From Paralithodes platypus (Eukaryota; Arthropoda; Malacostraca; Decapoda; Lithodidae), in the NCBI GenBank assembly GCA_032716605.1, contig CM064573.1, forward strand, positions 4,349,792 through 4,413,791: a DNA stretch of 64,000 nt. The letters run 5' to 3'. A model generated the notes under the pieces. That model made no database searches, had not been told where the DNA came from, and saw nothing but the letters and a program-made list of their open reading frames with translations. Below, piece by piece: positions 21,521 through 33,823 of this stretch; position 1 is the stretch's first letter, and each line of letters opens with the position of its first letter. The translations under genes and the position numbers were made by a program.

Positions 21521-22234
21521 ACTGAAAACAGACTACACTATTCAAATAAAGAATATTAAGGGCTATTATAAAGACATGGAGTATATTGATGGTGATCTAC
21601 CTTTATAGCCTTGTATTAGATGGGTTTAGCTTTAAGGGGAGGGCACACCTTGATGGCTTATTTCCCTTCAAATCCAAATTTTCGCTACATACTCATTTCA
21701 TCTAAATTCCTGTGGTACCGTACATTTTATATTCTGACAAAGTTTGGGGTTATTTGTTTCAATGATAACAATTGATTTTTATTTGTTTGTATTGTCTTTT
21801 ACGAAACTTAAAAGCAATATAGCGGGTATTAATATTCTCCAAAGTGTATAAGCTTTGGTATAGGCCAACCTACACTCTATTTCAATAACTCAACGAGAGG
21901 AAATCCCTTATTTGACTCTTAGAAGTCTGATTAAAAATATAATGATACAATTATTGAGGGTTGGGTGTGAAATCTTCACACTAAACCATTTGCCTAAGAG
22001 ACAATTTGTTATATATATATTAATTTGTTCTGGAAGGGATATCCCAACTGTATATCATCGTGTAACAATTGAGCAAAATGTTTATAAAGGGCCTCCAGCA
22101 ACTAACAAGCTACGAACTATCTCACTTAACACTTTTTACTACCACATATCATTAAACTGCACAAAATCGTCTTAAAAATAGCTAGCATTACATTAAAAAT
22201 GTAAATAAGGGGTTAAGATAACGAAGGGTCTACC
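21521..22234. other. No gene seen
   Basis: A family E scrap at 21575-21630 (GTATATTGATGGTGATCTAC, CTTGTATTAGATGGGTTTA). The rest is AT-rich. A small open frame of 87 codons at 21912-22175 has no recognisable domain and no supporting context. Confidence 0.45.
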
Positions 22235-22445
22235 ATAGGAGGGTCCTTTGGAACCTCCATGTTTCATTCCATTTGTTTTGATATTTTAAGACGTTTCGCC
22301 ACATTATGTTAGTCATCATAAGACATTTCGCCTCATTCAAGTACGGTATCAATTATTATCAGCCCGAGCGCTACGAGCCTGATATTTCAGGGAAGCAGGC
22401 CTTCAGCCAAGATAGTTTTTCCCGAAAAATGTACTAAATTAGCGT
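22235..22445 (+). mobile_element. Degenerate family B copy
   Basis: TTTTAAGACGTTTCGCC, then CCGAGCGCTACGAGCCTG, a CAGGCCTTCAGCC hairpin remnant and CCGAAAAATGTACTAAATTA in family B order. Terminal repeats are lost. Confidence 0.55.
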
Positions 22446-22512
22446 CCTATCACAATACTATTAAAACAACTTGTATTGTTAATATTAAAAAGTATTATAC
22501 GGACAATATACG

Positions 22513-22709
<197 letters not shown>

Positions 22710-22837
22710 GGTCACGGAGAATGTCAACCTGCCTGAATATGTATGTGCACACACATACACACGCGTGAACGTACACATGTGAACTTATATTTACTGTATA
22801 TTTGCACCTAAACCTAAACGCACACACAACTACCTCA

Positions 22838-23440
<603 letters not shown>

Positions 23441-23630
23441 TGTTTCTCTTGTCACTTTACTATGTTGATCTGTAAGCCATGTACCCAATTACGTTACTTA
23501 CTTCACATTCTTCACCATTTGCGTGAATCCCGGAGACGTCAACCGATTCAACCCGTATAGCTCAACCAGTGCCAAGTCCATCAGCAGTAACTAAACCCGT
23601 GTCAAATTATAGTTCTAACTTAACTTTATG

Positions 23631-23956
23631 TGACCTGCTTTTTTTTGTTCTCTCCTTTTTCTCTCTTTCTTTAGCTTGTATCCATTCGGTTCCATTCAGC
23701 CAACTGTTTTAAGACATTTATCCCCACCCAGGTGTCGATTTCTTCAGCATTGTATGGAGAAATCCGGCTTCGCCGGAGACACTTTTCTTTCGAAAAATTT
23801 ATAAATTTAGCCTGCTGTCAAACATTAAAAAATATGGCCAGGAAAAAATCAACACCTGGATGGGGATAAACATCTTAAAACAGTAGGCTGAATGGGGCCG
23901 ACTGGATACAACCCAGAGAGAGAGAGAGAAACAAAAACAAAGTGGGCCCCCTTTAA
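23631..23956. mobile_element. Family A element, centre partly deleted
   Basis: The left end (TGACCTGCTTTTTTTTG) is mirrored by AGTGGGCCCCCTTTAA at the right. The arms match family A, with CCGGCTTCGCCGG in the centre. The GGCGAGCG boxes are missing or reduced in both arms. Confidence 0.7.
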
Positions 23957-23987
23957 GTCGGTGTTACACGAGGGCAGGCATCGGATA

Positions 23988-24317
23988 CTATAGTCCATTC
24001 ATTATAGGTAGGCCAGAAATCCTAACCCCTTACCTCTGTAACTCAAACAGGGCTAGATCAAATGGGCTGTCCATTTCCACACCTATTCCCTAGCTGACTC
24101 TTCCTAAATGGTTGAAATATTAGCTTGTTTACTCCAGTCACCCCTCACCTCTGTAACTCATACACGACTGGAGCAAACAAGCTAATATGTCAACCATTTA
24201 GGAAGAGTCAGCTAGGGAGTAGGTGTGGACATTTACAACCCATTTGCTCTAGCCCATTTTGAGTTACAAAGGTTAGGGGTCACGATTTCTGGCCTACCTA
24301 TTATAAACGGACTATAG
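23988..24317. mobile_element. Palindromic MITE, family D (longest copy)
   Basis: CTATAGTCCATTCATTATAG is mirrored by TATTATAAACGGACTATAG. Extended arms include GGTAGGCCAGAAATC, ACCTCTGTAACTCAAA, GTGTGGACATTTAC/CCACACC and GGAAGAGTCAGCTAGGG. Almost the whole element folds on itself. Confidence 0.82.
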
Positions 24318-24463
24318 GCTTGGAGTCGCTTTATCGGGTTCAACATAATATAAGGAAGAAAAGTATATTACCGGTATTTCATTTTGAAGTCATCTTAAAG
24401 TTTGTACCTCAAGGGAGCTCAGACGGTATTGTGCAGCATAATTTACTGGTTCGGCTCAATGGT

Positions 24464-24785
24464 TTAAGGAGGGGGTTTAGTTTGCTCTCTAAACCTCCAT
24501 CCAACTTAAAAGAACACCCACATGACCCCCCTTCGATACAGATTTGTGCATTTTTTCGGTAGAAAAATGTCCCGGCCGAAGGCCGATTACTTCTATAATT
24601 ACAGGCTCGCTATCGCTCGCCAGGAAAAAATCGACACCTAATTGGCACGAAAGGTCTTAATATTGGCAAAGATATTGGGCAAAAGGTCTGAATATCGCCA
24701 ACTAATGAGATATATATATCTCATAACTAATAGGGCTAAACATGAGGCAGAAGGAGGACTCGAAAAAACAACTGTCTACCCTTAA
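24464..24785 (-). mobile_element. Family B element
   Basis: TTAA at both ends. On the minus strand it reads GGTGTCGATTTTTTCCTGG, CGAGCGATAGCGAGCC, GGCCTTCGGCCGG and ACATTTTTC/GAAAAA hairpins, as in the other copies. Confidence 0.75.
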
Positions 24786-25015
24786 TATCATAAAAATAAT
24801 CCTTGAAACACAAATATAATACAATACTACTAAATAATGGACTATCAAATTATTGTGGATACCAGACTGGGATTCAGCTGCTCGTGTAACACCGGCAACA
24901 CATAACCTAACTTGGCACTGGTTGACATGGTTTACTGTAGTCTGTTGGGGTTATATGTGTATGAAGGAAACAAAGGCGAAGTTGCCTGTAACAAGTCCCC
25001 CCCCCCTTCCCCCCG

Positions 25016-25185
25016 CCAAAGTTGAAAGAGTGATAGAGAGCCAAATTCAGGGTACGTTAGTCATAATATCTGGAGTTCTGGACACACGGAGTTTAGAGTA
25101 GTTTAAGTCATAGGATGAGGGAAAGAAAGATTGAGAGAGAGGTTCCAGAGCTTACTTGTTGAGTAGAAGAAATACTGGGGAAACC
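25016..25185 (-). pseudogene. LINE 3'-end scrap
   Basis: On the minus strand it closely matches 33230-33420: ACAAGTAAGCTCTGGAAC, CCTCATCCTATGACTTAAAC and TTTGGCTCTCTATCACT. It is the WNSLP-region tail of the same LINE family as 32996-33420. Confidence 0.7.
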
Positions 25186-25237
25186 AGATCACTCTTACCT
25201 TTACCTTTGGATACCTTTGGATGTGTTCGCCGCTCCT

Positions 25238-26083
25238 CTAGCGGCACCAAGGAGCGCGACGCCCCTCGTTATGGGTGGTGATTTGGTGCAGTAGACTGTT
25301 TGAAGCGACAGCTCGCTCCCTTGCGAGGATGGGCTCGTCTGGCACTTTTTGCAGTTCGACATCTAGGGCTCTCTTGAAGTTGTCTAACGAGATGTCCCTC
25401 ATGTCTCTTACTCGCCGTGGGAGTTTGTTGAAGAGACGTGGGCCTCTGTGTGATAACCAGCCTTCTCGCAGAGAGCCCATAGCACCCCTGTTATTCATCC
25501 GGGGAATTTCGCATTCCCAGCCTCTCCTATCACTGAATTTCATGACTATCGGAGTATGTAGGTTTGGTACTAAACCCTCTGCGATTTTCCACGTGTATAT
25601 TATTAGGTAACGTTCTCTTCTACGTTCCAGTGAGTACAGATTCAGTGCTCTTAAACGCTCCCAATAGTGTAGATGTTTTATCGAACTTATATGCGAAGTG
25701 ATATTTCTTTGTACACTCTCTACGTCATTTATTTCACCTGCTTTGTATGGGGATGTTAATACGCTACAGTATTCAAGCCGCGGTAGCACTAGAGATTTGA
25801 AGAGAGTTATCAGAGGCAATTCACCGCGTGTTTTAAAAGTACGCAGAATCCAACCCGTTAGACGTTTCGCTGCCGCCACTTTGACCTGGTTATGTACTTT
25901 GAAACCCATATTTTCAGACATTAATACCCCAAGGTCTTTCACACTGTCTTTCCGTTCTATTATGTGGTTAGATTCTGTTAAGTAATTTGTAATTTCTTTA
26001 ACACCATTATTATCTCCGTACCGTATTAATTGGAATTTTTCCTCATTGAATTGCATGTTGTTTTCCCTGGTCCACTGGAACAC
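25238..26083 (-). pseudogene. LINE-B copy 2: RT thumb and C-terminal region
   Basis: An uninterrupted frame of about 280 codons, but only the 3' part of the element. It starts at FQWTRENNMQFNEEKFQLI, after the catalytic motif, and continues with KDLGVLMSENMGFKVHNQVK, LEYCSVLTSPYKAGEINDVE, HYWERLRALNLYSLERRRER and LFNKLPRRVRDM, ending with FKRALDVELQKVPDEPILAR. The catalytic RT motifs are absent (5' truncated), so it cannot act alone. It is oriented head-to-head with copy 3, 260 bp away. Intact length suggests a rather recent insertion. Family: Jockey/I-like by overall layout; the clade is not certain. Confidence 0.88.
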
Positions 26084-26342
26084 TTACAAAGTCCACTTTA
26101 GAAAGTTAGACAGAATAAGGGTGGGAATATATTGAGAGGCGGATGCCCCCCACTTTACATAAGGGAGGAGGTATGCACTGAGAAAGCTCTGAAGAACATT
26201 GATTATTGTAATACCGGTAGAAGAGTGAGAGAGGCAACATTGAAGCATATAATTATAGTCTCAACTGGCGGTAAATTGCTAGGCGCTCATCCTGATAGTT
26301 GTGTTGTTTTGAAGAGTTTGTACGTAAATAGGATGTTAAGGG
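26084..26342. other. Spacer between head-to-head LINE-B copies
   Basis: No gene seen. It separates the 5'-truncation points of copies 2 and 3. Confidence 0.5.
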
Positions 26343-27640
26343 ATCATGTCTTTCACAACTTTTGGAACATTATGACAAAATTCTTAAATCGCTAGAAGAA
26401 AAGAAAAACGTGTATGTCATTTACACTGATTTTGCTAAGGCATTTGATAAATGTGACCATTGTATAATAGCCCACAAACTCAAAGCAAAAGATATAGCTG
26501 GGAAAATCGGACGGTGTATATACAACTTCCTCATAAACCGGAAACAATCAGTAGCAGTAAACCAAGTCACATCTGAGCCTTCAGATGTCAAAAGCTCAGT
26601 TCCCCAAGGAACAGTGCTAGCACCATTTTGTTTCCTCATTCTAATCAGTGACATAGATGCCAACACAAGACACAGTTCAGTGACTTCTTTTGAGGACGAC
26701 ACAAAACTAAGCATGATAGTAAACACACATAAGGACACGAGCCGGCTGCAGGAAGACATAAATGTAGTGTTCCAGTGGACCAGGGAAAAGAACATGCAAT
26801 TCAATGAAGACAAATTCCAATTAATACGATACGGAGATAATAATGTCGTTAAAGAGAATACAACTACATAACAGAATCCAACCACATGATAGAACGTAAA
26901 GACAGTGTGAAGGACCTTGGAGTGTTAATGTCTGAAAATATGGAATTCAAAGAACATAACCAGGTCAAAGTTGCAGCTGCGAAACGGCTGAAACGGCTAA
27001 CGGGTTGGTTTCTGCGTGCTTTTAAAACGCGGTGAATTGCCTATGATAACGCTCTTCAAATCTCTAGTGCTACCGCGGCTTGAATACTGTAACGTATTAA
27101 CATCCCCATACAAAGCAGGCGAAATAAATGATCTGGAGAGTGTACAAAGGAATTTCACTTCTCATATAAACTCGGTAAAACATCTACACTATTGGGAGCG
27201 TTTAAGATCACTGAAACTGTGCTCATTGGAGCGTAGAAGAGAACGTTACCTAATAATAAACACATGGAAAATTGCAGAGGGTTTGGTACCAAACCTACAT
27301 ACCCCGATAGTCATGAAATTCAGTGATAGGAGAGGCTGGGAATGCGATATCCCCCGGATGAAAAATCGGGGTGCTATTGGCTCTCTGCAAGAGGGTTGGT
27401 TATCACACAGAGGACCACGTCTCTTCAACAAACTCCCACGGCGAGTAAGAGACAAGTAAGAGACTTGTTGTACAACTTCAAGAGAGCCCTCGATGTCGAA
27501 CTGCAAAAAGTGCCAGATGAGCCCATCTTCGCAGGGGAGCGTGCTGCCCCTTCGAACAGTCTGCTGCACCAAATCACCACCCAGAACGAGGGGCGAGGCA
27601 CTCCTCGGTGCTTCCAGGAGAGTGGCGAACACAACATTAG
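26343..27640 (+). pseudogene. LINE-B copy 3: RT palm to C-terminus
   Basis: 5' truncated just before RT motif A. It has YTDFAKAFDKCDHCIIAHKL, then VPQGTVLAPFCF, then the catalytic box reading FEDD instead of FADD; the alanine is replaced and both aspartates kept. A frameshift and stop follow near 26860, and the frame resumes through KDLGVLMSENMEF, a short duplication (AAAKRLKRLTGW), a second frameshift near 27030, and the C-terminal region matching copy 2. Another small insertion (RDKxxRDLLYNFKRALDVEL) lies near 27455. The 3' end matches copy 2. Inactive. Confidence 0.9.
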
Positions 27641-27646
27641 GTGACA

Positions 27647-28019
27647 TTAGGTAGGTGGGTCGTTTTCTGGTCCCCTTTCTCCCTCGTGTTAAGCCCCGTT
27701 TGTTTTGAGATTATAAGACGTTCGGCCCATAAATTTGGCGATTTTAACACCTTTTGCCCCATTTCGTTGTCAAGTTTAAGACCTTTCGTGCCATTTAGGT
27801 GTCAAATATTTCCTCGCGAGCAATAGCGAGCCTGAAATTTTAAGAGGAACCAGCCTTTGACCGGGCCATGTGTCTACTGAAAAAATGTACACATTTATCT
27901 TGAAGGGGGGTCTAGGTTTGTTTTTCTTCTAAGCTTGATGGAGGTCTAGCGAGGAAACTAAGAAATAAATGAATAAATAAATGAATAGACCAAAACAAAA
28001 ACGGCCCATCTCCCCTTAA
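27647..28019 (+). mobile_element. Family B element
   Basis: The right end CGGCCCATCTCCCCTTAA is the family B terminus; the left end is diverged (TTAGGTAGGTGGGTCG). The interior has TTATAAGACGTTCGGCCC, GGTGTCAAATATTTCC, GCGAGCAATAGCGAGCC and GATGGAGGTCTAGCGAGGAA. Confidence 0.78.
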
Positions 28020-28594
28020 GTATTAGAACTTGGTATTCATATGATGCAGAGACATACTAGTTTCATATTTGTCCATTAACTATCGAGATATCAACTGCTA
28101 AGGAATTCACTTTACCGTTAGCTGAAACATTGTATTTTGATGGCATCCCTTATCTGATTGGCTTATCATCATCATTATCAACATCCACAATTACATTCCG
28201 GTTCTTCTCATATAATCACTGTTGTTGTTGTTGATGCTTTACCCTCCCACACGCTGGCACCTCATTGCTATAGTCGGTTTGTTTTCAGCTGGCGGTATAT
28301 TGAATTTCCCAGCGATGTTACACGGGCGCTTATTCCGTCAATTTTCGATGAGCAATTTTTTTCTTTTACTTGTATTTGGTATTTTCGCATTTGGAATCGA
28401 CAGACTAAATGTATATGATTTTAAGAAACTGAAATAATATATAACTATATTTAAGAAGAAGCCTGAAAAAATGGCTATAAAATACAATTGTGTGAAACCG
28501 ACTAGCAACTGATTTTTCGATAATCAGTGGAAACATAAAAACCTGATGTCTCTATATGTTCGGATACCACTCTCAGAATGTTTCGTTTATATTA
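28020..28594. other. Family F scrap; no gene
   Basis: 28046-28128 has GCAGAGACATACTAGTTTCA, CTATCGAGATATCAAC and ACTTTACCGTTAGCTGAAAC (family F). The rest is AT-rich with short compositional frames. Confidence 0.45.
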
Positions 28595-28680
28595 ATTTAT
28601 TTTATTTTATTTATTTATGTATTTATTTATTTATTTTATTTATTTATTTATTTATTTATTTATTTTTTTTTGGGGGGGGG
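28595..28680. repeat. (TTTA)n microsatellite and G-run
   Basis: TTTA/TTAT repeats end in a poly(T) and a G-run. Confidence 0.9.
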
Positions 28681-28749
28681 GCAATTCATTCAAAATATAA
28701 AGGACCCAAAGAAAAATGCAAAATAGTATTCACTGTGCCCACTCATAAG

Positions 28750-28899
28750 AATTTGTGGACCCCCCCCCGCCCTTGTTTATCTTTATTCACTTATACATAT
28801 TTGTGGACCCCCCCCGCCCTTGTTTATCTTTATTCACTTATACATATTTGTGGACCCCCCCGCCCTTGTTTATCTTTATTCACTTATACATATTTGTAT
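28750..28899. repeat. About 46-bp tandem repeat, 3 copies
   Basis: Each unit has TTGTGGACCCCCCC, CGCCCTTGTTTATC and ATTCACTTATACATA. The copies differ mainly in the length of the C-run. Confidence 0.95.
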
Positions 28900-29334
28900 T
28901 GATTTTTGGATAGAACTTGCTTTCCAAAATATACCCGGTAGTATAAATAATTTTGTAGTGGATTTATAGACAATTATATTCATGGATTGGTTTCCTGAGA
29001 TATACTTCCATAGTTAGAAATAGGTGAGGTCCACGTACTTGTATGGGTGGGCTAGAGACTATGGTATCCGAGTATACCATATTCTTAACCCACCGTCTGC
29101 TACACTCTAGATCCATGTCGACCTTATTTTAAAGCGTGTAGTTTAATACCAGGAAAGAACATTTTGAGACACGAGCTACTGAACATAATACAGTCATGAA
29201 CATATACCCGGTATGTAAAGTTACACCAATTACAGCTATGTTCTAAAGTATCTGGACTATAATAAAGCAATATAATTATCTTGCTTCCGTTCCATACTGA
29301 TGCACCGCCATATACAGTATTTAATTAACCCATT
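28900..29334. other. No gene seen
   Basis: AT-rich intergenic sequence. Confidence 0.4.
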
Positions 29335-29745
29335 GACTGCGGGAGACGTTCCGGCACGCCATAGCAATTTACAGGCTTTTAAACCTCTTGAAGCCTATAG
29401 AATCGACTGCAAGTGAGCGGGAGTGCGGCAGGCCACCCATCCTCTCTCCAGCCAGCCGGCCGGTGCACTGAGGAGTATGAGCCATACTCTCGCTAGACAT
29501 ACAGCGCTGCCAAAGGCAAATATAGTGCGACATTAGCGATAATTGTTCAATATTAGCGAATGTCTATGGTAGCGCTGCGGGTGAAGCCCGCGCGCTACGA
29601 AGCTCGTTTTGGTGTAATTTTGAAGCTATTTTCTTCTAATTTTCAGCTGAATACATTTAATTTCATTCAGACACTTACTTAATCAATTAGGAGTGCCTGA
29701 ATGAGCCCTAATATGGCGGAAATATGCCCGCAGTGTAAGTGTTAA
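29335..29745. mobile_element. piggyBac-like MITE
   Basis: TTAACCCATTGACTGCGGG at the left and CCCGCAGTGTAAGTGTTAA at the right form imperfect TTAA-bounded terminal inverted repeats. The 411-bp body is more GC-rich than its surroundings and has no ORF. TTAA plus CCC-starting ends fit piggyBac-type non-autonomous elements. Confidence 0.7.
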
Positions 29746-30045
29746 TGTGTACACTAAAGGACATAATTCGAGACCAGAACATTTTGAAGCTATCCTGAAC
29801 TGAATCGAATCTTCTCAATAATTGTTTACCTAATATTTAAATTTCAGAGGTTTGTTTGTTCTGTTCAAGGATTCATAATTAATAGGTCAGAATTTGTGTC
29901 TTGGAGTGTACGGTGTAACGACATATATAACAGAGTCCTATTAATGTATTCTTAAATTACCGCAGGATATAATTACCCGTGTGACGCCACAATAAGGGAG
30001 CCAACAGGGCAGTCAAAGAAAACGAGGGCGCTTCTGTTGTTAGTA

Positions 30046-30047
<2 letters not shown>
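29746..30047. other. No gene seen
   Basis: AT-rich spacer before the GT tracts. Confidence 0.4.
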
Positions 30048-30346
<299 letters not shown>

Positions 30347-30513
30347 CTGCAGAGAACATTTTCCACTCCACTGACCCCCTTGTTAGTCCAACCCTTTGAT
30401 CTTCAACAGCACTAGAGAGAGAGAGAGAGAGAGAGAGATGGGGGGGACTTATAAATAATGGTTTAATGTGGCAAGTTACAAATATAATAAAAATAACATT
30501 GCACTACACTGTA

Positions 30514-31131
30514 TAAAATCATTAGTATAATAAGGGTAGGAAAAGGGTACCGGTATATAAAAATCAAGGGTATAATAAGGGTAGGAAAAGGGTACCGGTA
30601 TATAAAATCAAGGGTATAATAAGGGTAGGAAAAGGGTACCGGTATATAAAATTAAGGGTAGGAAAAGGGTACCGGTATATAAAATCAAGGGTATAATAAG
30701 GGTACCGGTAGGAAAAGGGTACCGGTATATAAAATCATTGGTATAATAAGGGTAGGAAAAGGGTACCGGTATATAAAATCAAGGGTATAATAAGGGTAGG
30801 AAAAGGGTACCGGTATATAAAATCAAGGGTATAATAAGGGTAGGAAAAGGGTACCGGTATATAAAATCAAGGGTATAATAAGGGTAGGAAAAGGGTACCG
30901 GTTATATAAAATCAAGGGTAATATAAGGGTAGGAAAAGGGTACCGGTATATAAAATCAAGGGTATAATAAGGGTAGGAAAAGGGTACCGGTATATAAAAT
31001 CAAGGGTATAATAAGGGTAGGAAAAGGGTACCGGTATATAAAATCATTGGTATAATAAGGGTAGGAAAAGGGTACCGGTATATAAAATCATTGGTATAAT
31101 AAGGGTACCGGTATATAAAATCATTGGTTAT
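30514..31131. repeat. 44-bp tandem repeat, about 14 copies
   Basis: The unit has TATAATAAGGGTAGGAAAAG, GGTACCGGTATATAAAATCA and AGGG. A few units are shortened or carry ATTGG in place of AAGGG. KpnI-like GGTACC occurs in every unit. Confidence 0.96.
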
Positions 31132-31142
31132 GGTGAGACCAT

Positions 31143-31480
31143 TTATGGGGAGATGGGCCGTTTTTCGGGTCCCCATTCCCGCTCAGGATTAGTCCCATTA
31201 GTGTTCAGATTTTAATAAGTTCAGCCCATTACTTTGGCGATTTAAACACCTTTCGCCCCATTTCATTGTCAATTTTAAGAACTTTCATGCCATTTAGGTG
31301 TCGATTTTTCCTGGCGAGCGATAGCGAGCCTGTATTTTTTTCTATCGAAAAATGCACAAATTTATCTTGAAGGGGGGTCTAGGGATTATTTTTGAAGCTT
31401 GATGGAGGTCTAGAGAGGAAACTAGAAAACTAATATACAAATGAAAAAAATCGACCAAAAATTAAATCATCCCCCCTTAA
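31143..31480 (+). mobile_element. Family B element
   Basis: Left terminus TTATGGGGAGATGGGCCG, right terminus CATCCCCCCTTAA. The interior has all landmarks, including GGCGAGCGATAGCGAGCC and TCTATCGAAAAATG; the GGCCTTCGGCC hairpin is deleted. Confidence 0.78.
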
Positions 31481-31484
31481 GCCT

Positions 31485-31740
31485 TCTATCCATGCATTAG
31501 ATGGGTTTATTGCGACCAATATACCATCACAATGTCACAACATCACGGGCACTTCAATAACTCTTTCCATACCCATATATTTTAACACTGTAAGGCGATA
31601 GGCTATCCTGTATATCATTAGGTATATTGAGTTATTTTCCTTCTGATCCTTGTATTAGGTGGGTTAATTAACATCAAAAGGGGTAGATTATTAGGGAGCA
31701 CTTTAATTACACTTTCCATACCAATTTTTTTTTTTTAGAG
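31485..31740. repeat. Family E copy
   Basis: CATTAGATGGGTTTATTGCG, GGGCACTTCAATAACTC, CTTGTATTAGGTGGGTTAA and GAGCACTTTAATTACAC, with imperfect internal symmetry. Confidence 0.45.
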
Positions 31741-31952
31741 TACATGAGTCCCCCCCCCCCCACCCCCCTAACCACCCACCCAGCTCGGCGATTATGCACT
31801 AGCTCGCTTATAACTCTCTTTGGGTTTTTTTCCTATGTGATTCTGATTGGCTAATGGTACCGTGTAATATATTTCCTGTGTTTGTTTATATAGTTATGCG
31901 GACTCAGTACCTTCAACTAATCACCTCAAAGAAGGGTTATCGAGACCAAAGT
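31741..31952. other. No gene seen
   Basis: C-runs, then unremarkable sequence. Confidence 0.4.
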
Positions 31953-32201
31953 GACCAAGTGTAAATTCAACCAAGTGTAAATTCAACCAAGTGTAAATTC
32001 AACCAAGTGTAAATTCGACCAAGTTTAAATTCAACCAAGTGTAAATTCGACCAAGTGTAAATTCGACCAAGTGTAAATTCAACAAAGTGTAAATTCGATT
32101 AAGTGTGAATTCAACCAAGTGTAAATTCAACCAAGTGTAAATTCAACAAAGTGTAAATTCGACCAAATGTAAATTCGACCAAGTGTAAATTCGACCAAGT
32201 G
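31953..32201. repeat. 16-bp tandem repeat, about 16 copies
   Basis: The unit ACCAAGTGTAAATTC(A/G) is repeated with single-base variants. Confidence 0.96.
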
Positions 32202-32715
32202 CAAAATAGATCACAGTGGCTTCGTATATTCTACAATGATGTCAACTAAAACTTTAACCCCTCCAAGATACCCAAACGCAGTCTTGCAATATATTTAGGA
32301 GATCAGTAGATGATTTTGATAAGTCTGGAAGAGATTTGTAGAAGTTAAAAGAATAATTGAGAGACATGTTACCCTTTTGATTGCTAGAGATCTTTCTTAA
32401 ACTGTTTAAAAGTCGTCTAATGATAGCCAGAAGAAAATAAAAATCGCCTCCTAAATCAGAGAGGGTTAAACCAACCCAAGGAAATTGAAAAATAAAGAGG
32501 AAGTGCTGAGTCATCCTTGTTTACCTTCTTCACTCCACAGAAAACGGAGCTAAATAGATCGTTGGGAGGGGGAGGGGCTTGGTAATTTTGAAAACCAAGA
32601 GGAATAGAGGAGAACGGAGTGTGTGTCTAGTGGGGGGGGGGGGGAGACTTGTATTTTGTGGCAACAGATCACGTTTGTCGGAGGAACGGAAGAAAAAGGG
32701 AGTAATTTCCCTTGT

Positions 32716-32754
<39 letters not shown>

Positions 32755-32995
32755 GGCTCAATAAGGACGTATGAAGATTATAAAGAATCAAAGATAGGGC
32801 TCTAAAGCTTATTCAATCTATTAAGAGACAGCTATTATGACCGAATGAAAAGCTCTTGGTCTCTTTTCGTAAGAATTGCGTAGACTTCAGGGACTACTCA
32901 TTATCACTATTTGGGAAGGGGGAAGGGGGAGGGAAGGGGGGGGGGGGGAATAGGAGTAATATTCACATTTGTGGGGAGGGACCCTGCATACTGCA
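32202..32995. other. No gene seen
   Basis: Includes G-runs (32632-32645, 32937-32948) and (CT)n at 32718-32752. Short frames have no recognisable domain. Confidence 0.45.
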
Positions 32996-33420
32996 CTTCT
33001 GGAAAGGATAACTTCAAAAGCATATCGTTTCATCAATTCACCTTACTATTTCCCAACAATCTCTCTCTACACGCTGCATTGTTGCATCTCTCACTCTTCT
33101 ACCTTTATTTCAATAATCAATGTTCTTCAGAGCTATCTCAGTGCTTACCTCCTCCCTTACGTGGGGGCACTCGCCTTTCAACACATTCCCAACCCTATTC
33201 TGTCTAACTCTCTAACTCAAGAGTGAACTGATTTTCCCAATATTTCTTCTACTTTACAAGTAAGCTCTGGAACTCTCTCCCTCAATCTGTCTTTCCCTCA
33301 TCCTATGACTTAAACTGCTTCAAGCTCCGTTTGTCCAAACATTTTGACTCTTACGTACCCAGTATCTTGAATTTGGCTCTCTATCACTATTTCAACATTA
33401 GTATTAGCAGGTTTGCTAAT
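32996..33420 (+). pseudogene. LINE C-terminal fragment
   Basis: In broken frames it encodes LHLSLFYLYFNNQCSSELSQ, CLPPPLRGGTRLST and, after a frameshift near 33215, TSKLWNSLPQSVFPSSYDLN with CFKLRLSKHFDSY. This is the conserved NCSEEL...LWNSLP tail of LINE reverse transcriptases, diverged from LINE-A. A partial duplicate lies at 25016-25185 on the other strand. Confidence 0.75.
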
Positions 33421-33823
33421 AAAGAGGGACAAAAGAAGAAACAGAAAAAGAAGATGAAAGAAGAAAAGGAAGGAACAGCCAATTTCCGGCCTACAACGAT
33501 ATAAGGGAGGCGGCTTGTGGCCAGCATCACAAGTAGGATGGTGTAGTGTAGAATGTAGATAGATAGATAGGTAGATAGATTGATTATAGACAGATGTTAA
33601 TAGACCAAAGGAGCACAGTGGTAGATAGCAAATAGGGCAAGATGGTGCACCTAAAAGAGGTTTATATACCGTGTATATATATATATATAAAATTGTGTGT
33701 AATAATAATTATTATTATCAGTTTATTTTCAGTCGGCAGTTTATCATTATCCTAGACTTAACCTAAATCTTATCCTAAGTGATCAACACATTGATCTTGG
33801 CTGCTAACGAGTGCGGCTAAATA
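33421..33823. other. No gene seen
   Basis: Purine-rich part, a TAGA stretch (33555-33580), (TA)n near 33672-33690. Possibly LINE 3' non-coding sequence. Confidence 0.4.

Larger units (their letters stand above)
23953..24897. mobile_element. Harbinger-like MITE split by two nested MITEs
   Basis: TTAAGTCGGTGTTACACGAG at the left and CTCGTGTAACACCGGC at the right form terminal inverted repeats similar to those of 21007-21223. Between them sit a family D element (23988-24317) and a family B element (24464-24785). Confidence 0.55.

Noticed and set aside
21912..22175. Small 87-codon gene
   Set aside because: No recognisable domain, AT-rich composition and no conserved neighbour or splice context.
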